Shown: piece after piece, positions 47,096 to 58,697 of the stretch
Layout: each line of letters opens with the position of its first letter
Numbering within the stretch: position 1 is the stretch's first letter
Source of the DNA: Xanthoparmelia taractica
Taxonomy: Eukaryota > Ascomycota > Lecanoromycetes > Lecanorales > Parmeliaceae
DNA: 64,000 bases
Assembly (NCBI GenBank): GCA_033085395.1
Contig: MU853186.1
Location: 186,001 to 250,000, forward strand
Direction: 5' to 3'
Made by a program: the position numbers and the translations under genes
The notes under the pieces: generated by a model
Databases searched by the model: none
What the model was told of the DNA's origin: nothing
The model's input: only the letters and a program-made list of their open reading frames with translations

Positions 47096-49116
47096 TCAAA
47101 GCATGTCCATTTCATACGCCAAACATCCTGTCGCTTCAAGAATTTTCCAGCATTGAGCGCTCGCCCTAAGCCCTAGTGACTCACTTTCTTGTCTCAGTGT
47201 CTTTCTATCCATCGCCCATTGTATTACACATTGCTGTTGGGATTCACTCATAATACCCTCAGCTCCCGCTGCCAGCCCAATAATCCGCCTCCAAACGTGC
47301 TCTGGAAGCCCAAAGGGGAGCTTTGTGCGATAATCTGCTGTCTCTGTAGGCAAAGGGGCCAAGGGGTTTGACACGACCGGAAGCCTGGGGGTCAGTGGAG
47401 TTTGCGGGATGACAATTGGTGTAGAGGGAAGAGAGCCGCTTTTTTTGGGAAATTGTGTGGTCCACGGTGAAACTGGCTGATTAGGATCTCGCTGTAATGT
47501 CAAAGGCGTCAACGGTTTGAGTTTCTTGGGAGTGAACCCAGAAACTTTAAGCATTTTGACCATTGGAGCCTTAGGTTTTGGCGCCGGTGGTCGAGGCCGT
47601 GGTTCGTTTCTTGTCTGTGGTCGGATTTCTCGGCCCAAAGAGAGCATCTTGAACGCTGCTCGCCAGAGATCGTTGCTTTGGGGTCCAGCATATTGCAGGG
47701 TTGTTCCTTGTATTCTAGTTCTCGCTCGATCAAGCTCGCTTCCCATAAGATCTTCCTGTCCTGCTTGGTCAGGAAGCTCTGTTGAGGCAATATTTCGACG
47801 TCTGTCACAGCCACCACCTCCGAGTATAGAGTGAGCCCTGGATGCCCGTTTCAACATTTCGGCGGGTATGACTGGACTCTTGGAAGGTTCACGAATATAC
47901 TGCGGCGCATAGTTCGAATAGCGATCCCGCAATAGTTCCGCAAGCTCTAGTACTTTGTGACCTGCACTGCCAAGTAGTGGGTTTGGAAGATAGATGATGC
48001 CTCGACACTTTGACTCGTTGTAGGATAGTAATTGCTGGGTGGGAGCACCAGCCTTTGCGTGAGGTACTCGGGCCAGGAGTCTTTCGGGGACATGGTGAAC
48101 TTCAAGTACGTAGGAGAGGTGCAATGCACCGGCTTCGGTCATTCCGCTGTTAGACAGCACAATATAGGGGATGGATCTGAGTCCTCGGGTGGTAGAGTAC
48201 AGGGATGGAGATTCTGGTTGGAAAGGAGGAAGGACAGCCTTGCCGGGGGTTTTCGAACCTATCACAATCAACCAGGTCTGCCAACTATAAGACGGTCCAC
48301 GAACCAAATCTTGGGCCCTTTCGTCCGTCACACTCTGATCCGTTGTCCTCGCCACTATCCCGATCGTCCGAAGCCGAGACAACACTCATTTTCCTCATTC
48401 TTCGTCCAAGCTCAGTAACATCCGTAGACGTTCCTCGTTGATTATTGTGAAGATGTTCAAGCTCTGCAGGAAGCACTAAATCCACAGCGTCTTCCTTTGC
48501 GTAGACTCTCGTCATCACCTCGAAAGCCCTAGGGCCCAATGTGTTGCCGCCAAAGTCGACTCTCCGAAGAAGGCAGCAATTTTTAAAAGACGTTAGAAAG
48601 TTCTCCCAAACCTCAACCTCGGATTCTGTATTGATAGTGATATTATTTTCAGAGAGGTCTAAGTCTCTGAGGTCGTTGCTTGCCAATCTGAGTACGAGTG
48701 ACAGAGCACGAAGTGACGTGACACTCAGTCGATTGTTTGTCAAGCACAGCTCCTCCAGCCGGACGACCCTGCCTTGATCGCCGTCATAGCTTAGTGACTG
48801 TACCAATGCCGACGCTACTTCAGCAAAACCTTCGTCAGTCAAGTCTTTCCCAGAGACGTCAAGTTCGACAGCTGGATCTCTGAAAGCCGCCTTTGACCCT
48901 GTGCTTGGTGGAATGCGTTTAAGCTAATGGAGCATTAGCTTGGGTAGGCCCAACTGCACGCTTCTGCAAGAGTAAAGTGCCAAGGGCAATACCAGGTCTT
49001 TCGATATCGCCGTTCCAAGCTTCAAACCCTCAATCTTCCGCTATAGTAATGAGTACTAGTGTCGTCTACGGTGGAGCTGCATTGTTGCTTACATTAACAT
49101 AATTGAGTCTGCCCAT
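47096..49116 (-). CDS. Leucine-rich-repeat protein, fungal, ribonuclease-inhibitor type
   Basis: Proposed exons are 49093-49116, 48993-49040, 48305-48923 and 47096-48258 (617 residues; all phases agree). Several RI-type leucine-rich repeats are visible: VELDVSGKDLTDEGF, LEELCLTNNRLSVTSLRALS, LRDLDLSENNIT, LRRVDFGGNTLGPRAFEVM and, after the third intron, IPYIVLSNSGMTEAGALHL. The second half is disordered and Pro/Lys-rich, then has a conserved C-terminal segment (PFGLPEHVWRRIIGLAAG) that resembles F-box-like helices. The function is unknown; such proteins usually serve as interaction scaffolds. The two 5' exons are very short (24 and 48 nt) and less secure than the rest. Confidence 0.8.
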
Positions 49117-49947
49117 TGCGCGACAGCGACGAACGGCTCGGTCGGGGATAATTGTTCGTTGTGAGAGATCACTCAGTCTTGAGGATGGCTTGTTTCAAAA
49201 TGGAGTGTTGTGTCGAACTGCCAGCCCAAACGATCCCAAATGGGAAGGGTGCAGATATTCACGTGGAATGGAAGGTGTAGGTGTCTACCCGAAATGTTTA
49301 GAGCGTGCAAACTCTGTCCTCCAGCAATACTTGATTCAAATCGGGTTCAGCCATGGATCCAGATATTGATGTAGCTATCTGCACATCGAATAGTTATTCT
49401 CATGTGGCCCATTCCTCGCAACATTTGACGGATAAGTAGGAAGCGATAAGAAATACCTTCTGGTCTGGTGGGAGTTGGGAAGATTCGGTTGGGTAACACA
49501 AGGTCGAAATACCTGGTTGCGGAGGCTTATTACAGCAACGTTTCCCGTGTTGCACAAGCATTAGTCCAATCATAAGATGACCTGCCAAGGGACAACTATG
49601 ATAAAGTAGTGGTTAAAAAAAGGCCAAAGTCACCAAGTCTCCTGGCACATTTCAGTTTTGGTGAACGCTGGCTTCATGTATGTGCACATAAGAAGAATGC
49701 TAATTGTGCGCAATGACGAACGAATAAATCTCCTCCCAACACTCTATTGGTGGAGGATAGTGGCAACAGGGAAACGGAAGAAGGAGCTACTCCACCTGGT
49801 ATAGACGATCTCTCCTCAAAACGCCGCCCATTCTATATAATGATACCTCAAGCACGTTGATGTGAAGCAGCGGCTCGTAAGCTGAGACATCCCCTGGAGA
49901 CATTCTTCCCAGTACGTGGTCACAATGCTGGCCACATTGATCCAATG
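49117..49947. other. Intergenic region
   Basis: About 830 bp between two minus-strand genes. No frame or repeat is convincing. Confidence 0.5.
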
Positions 49948-50538
49948 CTACCGCACGATCGAGCTTTTGTTCAAAGCATCCAGCAGCTCAGGCCTTGGGG
50001 CCAATGCGTCCTTGGCCTCTTGATATGACATCCACTGCCTCCCTCTTTTGTGCTTCTCCGGCCATTGCGCTGCCTCTTTCTCAACACTGACCTCGTAGAA
50101 CTGGAAAATCGCCTTTGGCGCATGAGCCGTAAGCTGTTCTGGCGAACGTTTGTCGGGAATTTTGCCCAGGTCGTGCTGAATCTTACACTCAATGCCAGCT
50201 TCTTCCCAAGCCTCGCGACAAGCCGCTTCTTCCGCAGTTCCTTCATCGGTCTCCCAGCCACCTTTCGGAAGTACCCAGCCACCTCGACGTGTAGATTGAA
50301 TGAGCAAAACCTTTTTCTTGTCACTAGAGAGAGGGACTACACCGGCAACAAGCCGCTCGCCATGAGCGCCATATCCTGTAAAGGAAAATTGTTAGCCAGC
50401 TGCTGGAGATCTGGACGTCTACTGCAATGCGCACGCTTGGGAGGTATGCTAGTAGTGCATTTACAATAGAAGCTTGAGGTTGGACTCACGTTGGTTGTCC
50501 CTTCCAGTGCGAGCGGTAGAGGCAAGCTTTTGCGCCAT
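49948..50538 (-). CDS. aps1: Nudix hydrolase, diphosphoinositol polyphosphate phosphohydrolase type (Aps1-like)
   Basis: Exons 50490-50538 and 49948-50375 join in phase 1 (158 residues). The start MAQKLASTARTGR is followed by QRYGAHGERLVAGVVPL. The Nudix box at about 55-78 reads KGGWETDEG ... REAWEEAGI; the spacing before REAWEEAGI seems one residue longer than the textbook pattern. A GGWVLPKGG element precedes it, typical of the DIPP/Aps1 group, which cleaves pyrophosphates of inositol pyrophosphates and diadenosine polyphosphates. The C-terminal part has the group's WMSYQEAKDAL-like helix. The 114-nt intron has a GTGAGT donor and TTTACAG acceptor. Cytosolic; no targeting sequence seen. Confidence 0.93.
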
Positions 50539-51745
50539 GCTGAGAGTCCACCTCGGAGTGTTGGTGAACGCTCCTGGAGTTCCCTCGCGCGCTGTATCCG
50601 TGGCGTTGAAGCAAGAGACTGTGGGGTGCTAAAGTAGTACCCGTGTTCCAAGAGACGCTTGAGAATGATGCTGGCTACTGGAGTATGTCAAGTAGGCAGT
50701 AGGGCAAGTGAAGAGGCCGTCGGATTGGGGAAGGAAGACGGCACGAAGGTGGGCAGGTCAGGGCAGCAGGCAGTGGTTTCGGGAGCCTGGAAAACGGGTT
50801 CCTTCAACCCCGTGGGGGACGGGTTTGAGGGTGGAGAGTTATTCTATGGTCAGAAGGCGTCTGCATTTTTTTGGCGGAAGTATTATTTATTATTATTATT
50901 AAGGGATGAAGTTTGCGGCACCAGCGGGGGAGAGGGAGTAGAAGGAGGATCAAAAATAGGCCCATCCAAAATAGGCACACGCCTGGCAAAAATATCAACT
51001 ATGCATGTCTTTGCTCCGACATCGTCGACCCCCACATCCTAATAAGAGATTATGAAGAGATGGTAGATAGTGATCCGGCTTCGCCAACCCTCTTTACTCT
51101 TTACTCTTTCCTGCGTTTTAAACTGCATGCTGCGCAAGAGCGTAGCGCAGGCATGTACAAGCGGACGGTCTCCGTCAACTACCTCAGGACAGAGAATACC
51201 GACTACCAACCCGTGTGACCAATTCATAAAGACCTTTCCCCACATTATCAGAGAGATATACAGTGTGGTTCGTGGAGTCCAACGGGTAAAAGACTTCACG
51301 CTGACCTACCCATGCCTCTTCTCGGCCATTATGGATGTTCCATGCATGAGCGCGCATCGTTCCATGCAGCTCCAATATTCCGACTGGATCAGCAAGTGCA
51401 TTCGCCTCGATCCCTACTACGTTAAGTGTCTTGTGGTGCTAAAAGGTAGCACCAGTCTCCGACTCTTGGTAAGAATTTAAATGAGATTCCCATCTGAGGG
51501 CCGTGCGCTTTTGTTTGGTGATTGATCTAGGCATACCTGTACAAAATAATCTCATCATAAAACGTACAATACTTTGAGACCAACGCATGGTGAAAGGACC
51601 CTCTAACAACCCCCCACACCAGATAGGTACTCTGTGAAGGTACGAAGTACCTTAGCCACCAAGCTTCGGCGGCTATTCCGATTCCATATCTCAAGCCTCG
51701 CATTCTCAAAACACTATCCGCCAAAGTTAGATCAACAAGCTTGTC
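50539..51745. promoter_or_regulatory. Region between divergent Nudix and ATE1 genes
   Basis: These 1.2 kb lie between divergent starts. It includes a TAT/TTA microsatellite near 50880-50900. Frames at 51070-51480 (plus) and 51184-51375 (minus) overlap each other and look equally coding-like, which argues that neither is reliable. No gene is called. Confidence 0.45.
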
Positions 51746-53995
51746 ATGCAGTCTCTCCCAGCTTCCAATATGCAAGGCTCCATTTCCTTTCTCACTCCCA
51801 CCGGTGAGCTGCCCCTTATGACACTCCACCCGAGCTCCGTTTAAAGGCCTCGTGCAGCTTTGGCTGGCTCATATCCTCTCTCCTCCCTAACCCTCCTCCT
51901 CCCCCCCCCCCCCCCACCTTCCCTAAATATCCCTCTTCACGTCCCTTCAACTTCATGTCCCCTTTCCGAATGACTGCATAGTGTTGTGGATCAGCAGTCA
52001 CATGCTGATTGGGAATAAGGCTACCAAAGAAGTAGTTGCGGCTATTGCCACTCAAAACCAAATCATACCAGTCAGCCTTCCAGTACCACGCCCGCTTCCG
52101 GCTGGCCTTTTCCGTGTCTACGTACATCAGCCTCAAGCCCAAGCTGATCTTTAGGCCTATGTCAGGCGCTTCTGTAGGGCTCGTGTCTACTTCTCTCCAG
52201 CCATCTGTTTATCAAGTCTTGGTAGATCGTGGCTGGCGCCGGTATTACAATTTGATCTCCTTGTCCCTGGCCTTCTTGAAGTTTCTCTGGCTTATGCTTC
52301 GACGTCCGTCTCTTAGATCTGGCGTATATTACTACAAGCCTGACAATCAGTACTCGTGCTGTCCACAATACACGATCCGGTACCGTGTGGCCCAGTCTTT
52401 ACTGGAAGATGTACTTAACGGTCGTCTAGCTTGGATGCGGCAGCTTTTGATTCGAGAAGAGACCAGCGTCAAGCGGTCAATCGATGGAACAAGTACGTTA
52501 AGGGCCCAGATTACACTCAAAAATCCGCAAGATTTTGCCCGAAGAGTAGAGCGTAAGTAATTCTGGTCGAAATGCCGACAGCTTTAAAAAGTCAATTAAG
52601 AGAAATTGGGTTCATGTTTTAAGTGGGAGTTTCGGCTGATGTTGTTGCGCCCCCCTGACAGGGAGAAGAAGCGTCGCAAAAACACCTTTGATGTCTGCGA
52701 GGCTGTTCATGAATGCGAGTATGTGCGTCGCCCAACCGACACTCGGACAGAAGAACCGGTTGAGCCAGCCCACAAATTCGAAGTGGCCTTAGAGCCAGAC
52801 ACTTTCACCGAGGAGAAGTGTGAAATGCCCCTGGATTGATTGGCCTATGATGTCCTGATCATCTACCATACAGATACACACTGTTTGCAAATTATCAGAA
52901 GAAGGTCCATCGTGAAGGTCCTTCAGATATTTCGAAGAGTCGTTTCAAGCGCTTCCTTTGCTCCGGCTTACCTCGGAGTAGTAGTGTTCATCATGGCAAA
53001 GAAAAGAAGATTGGCTCCTACCATCAGTGCTATCGCTTAGATGGAAAGTTGATTGCGCTCGGCGTACTCGATCTTCTTCCCCACGGTGTGAGCTCTGTTT
53101 ATCTCATGTAATTCGCCTCATGATGATAGCATACGAACTGCAGTCTTGCTCACCTAAGAACAGGTACCATGAGGATGTCAATGACTGGAACTTTGGCAAA
53201 ATTTCCGCACTTCGAGAAATCTCTCTAGCGCTAGAAGGCGACTATCAGTACTATTACATGGGTTGGTACTTTCCTCGAATGGAGCCAAGCTCATCCCAGT
53301 GAATTGACTCTTCGGCCAGGCTACTATATCCACTCGTGTATCAAGATGCGGTATAAGGCAACATTCCGTCCAACATACATTTTAGGTTGGTGTATCTTCC
53401 ACCGGTGCTCTGTAGGAGGCTGCTCATTGTCCACATATACTAGACCCTCAAGCGAACGTATGGAGTCTTCTAGACTCAGACATGATGCAACGTCTTTCAG
53501 CACGTAAATGGGTGTCTATGATTCTCGAGTTGGCACTAGACGTTCCGCCCAACTCCCTCACCACTTTCCTACAGTCTGATCGGGCAACCGCCTCGGACTT
53601 TCGAAAAGAGGTGAACATGGGTCCAGAGATATTTAAAGAGGCCTACCAGTACATGAATGGGCACGACTACGAACAAAACTCCAGGGCTAAAGAAACATTG
53701 GATGTTTTTCACGCGGGCACGCCTGGAGCTTTGTCCTTGGAGGATTTGGCCCAAAACGTTGACCTCGGTCAGTGGAGACTAAAGCTTGGGCAACGCCTCG
53801 TTAAATTAGAGGTATAGATAGCATCATACTCGAGCGCTCTCTCACTGCAATTGCTGCTGATGTTTTGAACAGAATCTAGCTGGCTGGGATGAAAGTGAGA
53901 TGTCGGATACGCGGTCGATCAAAGGGATTACGGCAGAGCTAGCTGCTTGTATTGGGCCGGATTTGGTCGAAAAGACAGCGCTTCATTTTGCGTAA
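51746..53995 (+). CDS. ate1: ATE1, arginyl-tRNA-protein transferase
   Basis: This N-degron enzyme adds Arg to acidic protein N-termini. Eleven exons fit exactly: 51746-51803, 52020-52113, 52155-52241, 52317-52379, 52430-52552, 52662-52817, 52874-53107, 53164-53261, 53320-53385, 53444-53811 and 53873-53995 (489 residues). The N-terminal domain has SSCGYCHS (Cys26, Cys29), VDRGWRRSG and SCCPQYTIR (Cys94, Cys95), the four Cys of the Fe-S/zinc site. Next comes DSRRDQRQAVNRWNKYVKGP. The C-terminal domain has YQKKVHREGPSDISKSRFKRFLC, SYHQCYRLDGKLIALGVLD, NDWNFGK and YYIHSCIKMRYKATFRP. Intron 1 (216 nt) carries a poly-C tract; intron 2 is unusually short (41 nt). Confidence 0.96.
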
Positions 53996-54139
53996 GAATA
54001 TGCCAAGATTGACAGATCCGATGGATTTCCACTGCTATATTAGAAAAATAGTTGAAGAACGACGCTGCGCTATCTCTTCGCCAGCCTATACAGAAAAGGC
54101 TATATGTCTCACTTGAGGACCATTAGGGAAGACCATATG

Positions 54140-54619
54140 TTATCCAGCTTCCTTCCAGAAGCCGTAGCCTTTGCTTGGTGCCTTTGCCTCTGAGCTGGTA
54201 TGGCTTCTTCGACAAATCCAGACCTTTTCTCCGTAGCTGACCTTGTCATTGAAAATGTAGCGGGTACAGCCCTGCCAGTCTTGAAAAGGTACAAGCTTCT
54301 TCCGTTTGGACGTCTTTGCAATAACACCTGCGTGCTTATTCTTCCACATGCCGCCGTATCTGTAATATGGATGATCCGGGTTTCCATCAATCGCGCCACC
54401 AGAAACCTTTTGCCAGCAGCTCTTCGTGCAAACAAAGTACCATACGGATGATTTATCAATGGTACAGCGTACTAGGACATCGTTTGAGGCGCGACAAAGG
54501 TCGCAAGGCTTGCGATAAGCAGAGGGAGATTTGGAGCGTTTTGGAGTGTTGGGCAGGTTACGTAAGTTTCGTGAATCCACGGAGGAGCAAAGATCCTCTT
54601 TCACTATTGATGAACCCAT
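54140..54619 (-). CDS. Uncharacterised Cys-rich fungal protein
   Basis: The protein has 159 residues from the first in-frame ATG at 54619; upstream codons are open but lack an ATG. The centre has paired Cys/Trp motifs (KPCDLCRASNDVLVRC, then WYFVCTKSCWQKVSGG), suggesting a small zinc-binding fold, followed by PDHPYYRYGGMWKNKH and a basic stretch. This arrangement recurs in unnamed conserved fungal proteins as I recall, but I can give no function. It is convergent with ATE1 (144 bp between stops). No targeting signal is apparent. Confidence 0.75.
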   Translation of the reverse strand: MGSSIVKEDLCSSVDSRNLRNLPNTPKRSKSPSAYRKPCDLCRASNDVLVRCTIDKSSVWYFVCTKSCWQKVSGGAIDGNPDHPYYRYGGMWKNKHAGVIAKTSKRKKLVPFQDWQGCTRYIFNDKVSYGEKVWICRRSHTSSEAKAPSKGYGFWKEAG

Positions 54620-54842
54620 TATTTCAAAACTTGGATGAAGCCGGCAATGACTCAAAAGAAAAAGTACTTTAGAAATGTATATTGCATACTTTAAGGTAGA
54701 ACGCGCCTCGATGAGATAAAACTTCTGGTCTCACCAATTGACGCGATAGTCGCCACTGCCGAATGACGAGTTGAACTGCTAAAAAACTTTTAGGTCTTGC
54801 TCTCTTATCAGACTCCCAAAGCATCCACATCGCATTCACATT

Positions 54843-55671
54843 ATGATCCAGCGAAGTCTACTTGGACAATCGCGAGCTTTTTGTGCACAATCGCGATATA
54901 TACCTACTGCATCACCCATAAGATCTCAGATACCCACATTACGCATACGGTCGCTCCAGGAAAGGACAGGTGCAAGATACCATTCCTCAACAGACACGCC
55001 AAAAGATGGCGCAAGCCTCCATGGTGCAGCGGTGGAGGTCCCGCAGTCAGAGATCGTGGACAGTGATCCAATACAAAAAGATGTTGAACTCAAAAACAGA
55101 GAGATTATTGATTTAAAGGTCCGTCCTAAGCTTAACAAAATCCCAGTTTCATCTGTTCTCGTACCTCACACATTCGATCCGTAGGACAAGTATCTCCGCT
55201 CAGTAGCAGACTTCCGCAACCTTCAAGAACGCACAAAGCGCGACATTCAATCGGCTCGCGACTTCGCTATTTCCCGCTTCGCCCAAGACCTGGTCGAAAG
55301 TGTCGATAACCTTGATAGAGCCTTAGGCACGGTACCTCCTGAAAAGTTGGGGCAGGTTGACAGCAATAAAGATCTGGCGAGTCTGTATGATGGGTTAAAA
55401 ATGACGGAGACAGTATTAATGCAGACGCTCAAGAAACATGGACTTGAAAGATTTGACCCCAGCGAGAAAGGGGAACAGTTTAACCCAAATCTACATGAGG
55501 CTACGTTCCAAACGCCAGTTGAGGGGAAGGACAATGGGAGTGTCTTTATGACGCAACAAAAGGGTTTCACGCTGAATGGCAGAGTGATAAGGGTGGGTGT
55601 TCCTAGCTTGTACCTTCTGAAGCTAATCCTGTTGTTAGGCTGCCAAGGTTGGAGTGGTCAAAAATAGCTGA
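54843..55671 (+). CDS. mge1: MGE1, mitochondrial GrpE-type nucleotide exchange factor
   Basis: Mge1 releases ADP from mitochondrial Hsp70 during import and folding. Three exons fit in phase: 54843-55118, 55185-55592 and 55639-55671 (238 residues). The N-terminus is Arg/Ser-rich without acids for 50 residues, a typical matrix presequence. The GrpE signature is clear: VADFRNLQERTKRDIQSARDFAI, VESVDNLDRAL, then LHEATFQTP and a C-terminal GFTLNGRVIRAAKVGVVKN. The final Ala-Ala-Lys-Val-Gly end requires the third, 33-nt exon; without it the frame would run into non-homologous residues. An upstream ATG frame at 54797 is different and unused. Confidence 0.96.
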
Positions 55672-55910
55672 GTGAAGAAGCGTCTCTACCCTGAGTGCCT
55701 GTCATAGGTGCAATGTATCTAGTTATGTGCGTTGAACCAGGCGAAGGGCTGTACATTTACTCACTCCCCTCCATGTTAGGGGTCTCCTTGCATTTCTGCG
55801 GGTACGAGGTAATACTTGACTGTCGAGCTCAGCTTCATCCCTTAGCGAGTATGCAAAATTTGCAATACTGCCTTTGGCCATCAATCCATCTTCCATGTTT
55901 AAGTAATATG

Positions 55911-57427
55911 TTACCTCAGCTCGACACCCAGTTTCTCGACAAGCTGCTTCCTCACACTTTCATGCAGCTGGTTGACTTCTTCGTTCCGAAGCGTTCTCTC
56001 TAAGCTTCGATAATTTATTCGATAACAAAGGCTTTTCCGTCTGGAGGCAGGGTGCACGAAGTCATCGACCAGCCTCACGTCTTCGACTAAGTCGCTTCCG
56101 ACGCCGCGGATAACCTCCATTACGTCATTCTCATGAAAGTCCAGTGCACTGCTCCTCATTCCACCACCGGCACTGCTGCTTGAGCTTCGAAGCCAGAATG
56201 ATACGTCCTTATAACACTCGGGATATTTCGAAAACGGCACGAAGGTACTGATGTTTTCTTTGCTCGAAAACTGATTCAAGAAACGTGGATCCTTCGACCA
56301 GAACAGTCGGATATCCGGTATTGAGAAGAGCAACATAGCGACTCGCTCAAGCCCCACACCGAACGCCCAGCCTATCTGATCTGGTACTCCAGCATTGATA
56401 AGGAGGCTTTGCTTGCTGACGCCGCATCCAAGAAGCTCCAACCAATCCCCTTGCCAGAAGACCTCGAGTTCCCAAGAAGGACTCGTAAATGGGAAATAGG
56501 CTTCGATCCAGCGGACTCTCAGGGGTTCCAGAGCACTCGCATTAATGTGCCCAGCGGTGACAGCGGCTTTCTGAGCTCTCGAAAAGAGCTCCACCACAAC
56601 GCCTTCTAATGATCTTTTCAAGTGCGCAGCGATTGCTTCCACTTCCTCTGGGCTGTGATATTCGGCCTGCAGGGGATTTCTTTCTGCATGTGTTGTTGGG
56701 TATTGGTCTTCGATGGATAGACCGTGCTTTGGGAGCGTTTTTAGATCCGTCCAGACAGCCTTTGCAATGTCTCCTCCCGGCACTTTTCTTCGATCCCACA
56801 TCCTCGCCCCTTCCATCTGATGGAAGGCAGGGTAATGGCTTCGGTCGATGGCATCTCTCCTGTATACGTCTGCGCTGATCGTATAGCCATCGCTCTTATT
56901 CTTTCGGAATATCTCTGCTTCATGTGCACTGGTATGGGTCCTCAGTACCGTATCTTTGTTGATATAGTACGTATCAGTACGACTTCTGCCTGGGTGATCC
57001 TTGGGAAAGCCGAGAGAGTCGAAGTTCTCGGCGACTGTGACGATTGGATGAAGATCATTGTAGTGGGTATATGTTGGTGACGGGAAGTTAGATTCAATAA
57101 CTTGGCGTGTTATTGAAACCGGGTGTGAGGGTTGTAGCTGCAATTTGCGGGGAAGATAAGAGAGGATTGAGGATGGCACGTTGGTCCAATCATCGGTAGC
57201 GTAACATTTGCCGTCGATGTCAAGTGTAGGAGTCCTCGGAGCGCCTACTTGGCATCAGCACAACCCCCCCTTCGATAAATTGGCCATTTACAAGGTTTAC
57301 TTGTAGATTGATGCCTGCGCAGATGCTGACTGCTAGCAGTCCAAGATCCTACATTGCACCTCAACTCGTTCCTCAACAGTTCAACCAAAGTAAGCCTCAC
57401 AACTCTACCAGTCGTTGCAAGCTTCAT
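55911..57427 (-). CDS. msf1: Mitochondrial phenylalanyl-tRNA synthetase
   Basis: Exons 57301-57427 and 55911-57244 join in phase 1 (486 residues). Residues 1-42 form a basic, acid-poor presequence. The class II catalytic core has a motif 2-like FHQMEGARMWDRRK, the GCG block in WLELLGCGVSKQ, and motif 3 GWAFGVGLERVAMLLF. The FDX-type anticodon-binding domain at the C-terminus begins with FVPFSKYPECYKDVSFWL. The monomeric enzyme charges mitochondrial tRNA-Phe. Its start is divergent from COQ3 with 326 bp between them. The intron is 56 nt with GTAAAC...GTAG. Confidence 0.96.
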
Positions 57428-57753
57428 TCCGTCCGGCGGAACTCATCCTCAGATTCGGGGCTTCCGAAATAGTGGTTTTACACGCGCGGCTGCAGCGCCA
57501 GAGCCAGTGGCGTCCTGGTATTCTGCCATTGCTATAAAGTAAAGTACTTGAAGATTCGCCTCAACTTCCAACAATTAGTCTCCCTACCTCGAGACCCGCA
57601 GATGGTATCGAGTGCATGGACTGTGTTTAAAAGCTAGAGCAAACTCACGCTGTCTCTCAATCACACATGATCACTTGACCTTTTAGTCTCATTCTTTGGC
57701 CATTCGACACAACCGCCAACAATTTAGGGCTTCAAAATTTGGAAAGACTAGTC
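57428..57753. promoter_or_regulatory. Bidirectional promoter of mitochondrial PheRS and COQ3 genes
   Basis: The two divergent starts are 326 bp apart. Both products act in mitochondria, so shared regulation is plausible, but I saw no defined binding site. The COQ3 frame is open upstream to 57739 without an ATG. Confidence 0.45.
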
Positions 57754-58602
57754 ATGGCTATTCGACCTACTACCTTGCGTAGTCTCTCAAGACTTTTTCA
57801 TATACATTGCCAAAACCGCTTGAGCTCTCAAAGCTCTTCTGTAAATGCAGCAGAAGTCTCGCATTTTGATAATTTAGCCTCGACATGGTGGGATCCTTAT
57901 GGTTCATCTCGTCTTCTTCATCAAATGAATCCTCTGCGTCATGATTTCATCTCCCGTTGCATTGAGTCACAGCCAGAGTCGACTTCTTGGGGGTGTGGCC
58001 GCTATCTCGACGTAGGCTGCGGTGGAGGCATATTCGCTGAGAGTGCTGCTCGGTTGCCGCAGACAAAGGGCGTGGTGGGTATCGACCCAAGTAATCACGT
58101 CATTTCGGTTGCAAAGGCCCATGCACGCCATGACCCTCTCTTTCTTGAGCCAGGACGGCTAGAATACCAGAATAAAACTATCGAAGATTTGCCAGTCCCT
58201 CGGACACCAGAAGAACAATTCGACGTCGTTAGTCTATTCGAAGTCATTGAACATATCAATTGGCCTGCGCCCTTTATTAACTCTTGTCTACCATTCGTCA
58301 AACCTGGTGGATGGCTGATCCTTAGCACAATTGCAAGAACATGGACGAGTTGGCTGACGACTAATGTCCTAGCAGAGGAGGTAGTAAGATTGGTCCCGAG
58401 GGGAACGCACGACTGGAGCAAGTACATCAACGAGGAGGAATTGAGGAAGTTCTTTTCCGCACAGGATGGATGGGGGAGACATGGGGGGCTGAAAAGCCAG
58501 GGGTGTATGTATGTGCCCGCAGTAGGGTGGAGGATTGTACCGGATGGAGAAAAGTGGGGAAATTATTTCTTTGGCGTGCGTAAAGATCCAAAGCGAAAGT
58601 GA
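57754..58602 (+). CDS. coq3: COQ3, ubiquinone-biosynthesis O-methyltransferase
   Basis: This mitochondrial SAM-dependent enzyme performs both O-methylations in coenzyme Q synthesis. One exon encodes 282 residues from the ATG at 57754. The N-terminal 30 residues are basic and hydroxylated (presequence). The family start HFDNLASTWWDPYGSSRLLHQMNPLR is followed by motif I YLDVGCGGGIF near 84-94, then VGIDPS, FDVVSLFEVIEHI and PFVKPGGWLILSTI. The C-terminal part (GTHDWSKYI) is also typical. It is convergent with TFIIE-beta, stops 95 bp apart. Confidence 0.96.
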   Translation: MAIRPTTLRSLSRLFHIHCQNRLSSQSSSVNAAEVSHFDNLASTWWDPYGSSRLLHQMNPLRHDFISRCIESQPESTSWGCGRYLDVGCGGGIFAESAARLPQTKGVVGIDPSNHVISVAKAHARHDPLFLEPGRLEYQNKTIEDLPVPRTPEEQFDVVSLFEVIEHINWPAPFINSCLPFVKPGGWLILSTIARTWTSWLTTNVLAEEVVRLVPRGTHDWSKYINEEELRKFFSAQDGWGRHGGLKSQGCMYVPAVGWRIVPDGEKWGNYFFGVRKDPKRK

Positions 58603-58697
58603 TATTGTGAAGAATGGATTGCGAAACGTATCGCTGCGTATAGGTTCATAGCTCTATTTCTGGGGTATCATTGTCTCAGTTGATAGTAGGGAACCCA

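Noticed and set aside
51527..52142. Two long minus-strand frames that look like coding exons
   Set aside because: They lie opposite ATE1 exons 1-3, which are fixed by the CGYC and RGWRRSG motifs with matching splice phases; the minus frames are shadows.
55695..56003. 102-codon plus-strand ORF
   Set aside because: It overlaps the mitochondrial PheRS C-terminus in antisense and has no homology signal.
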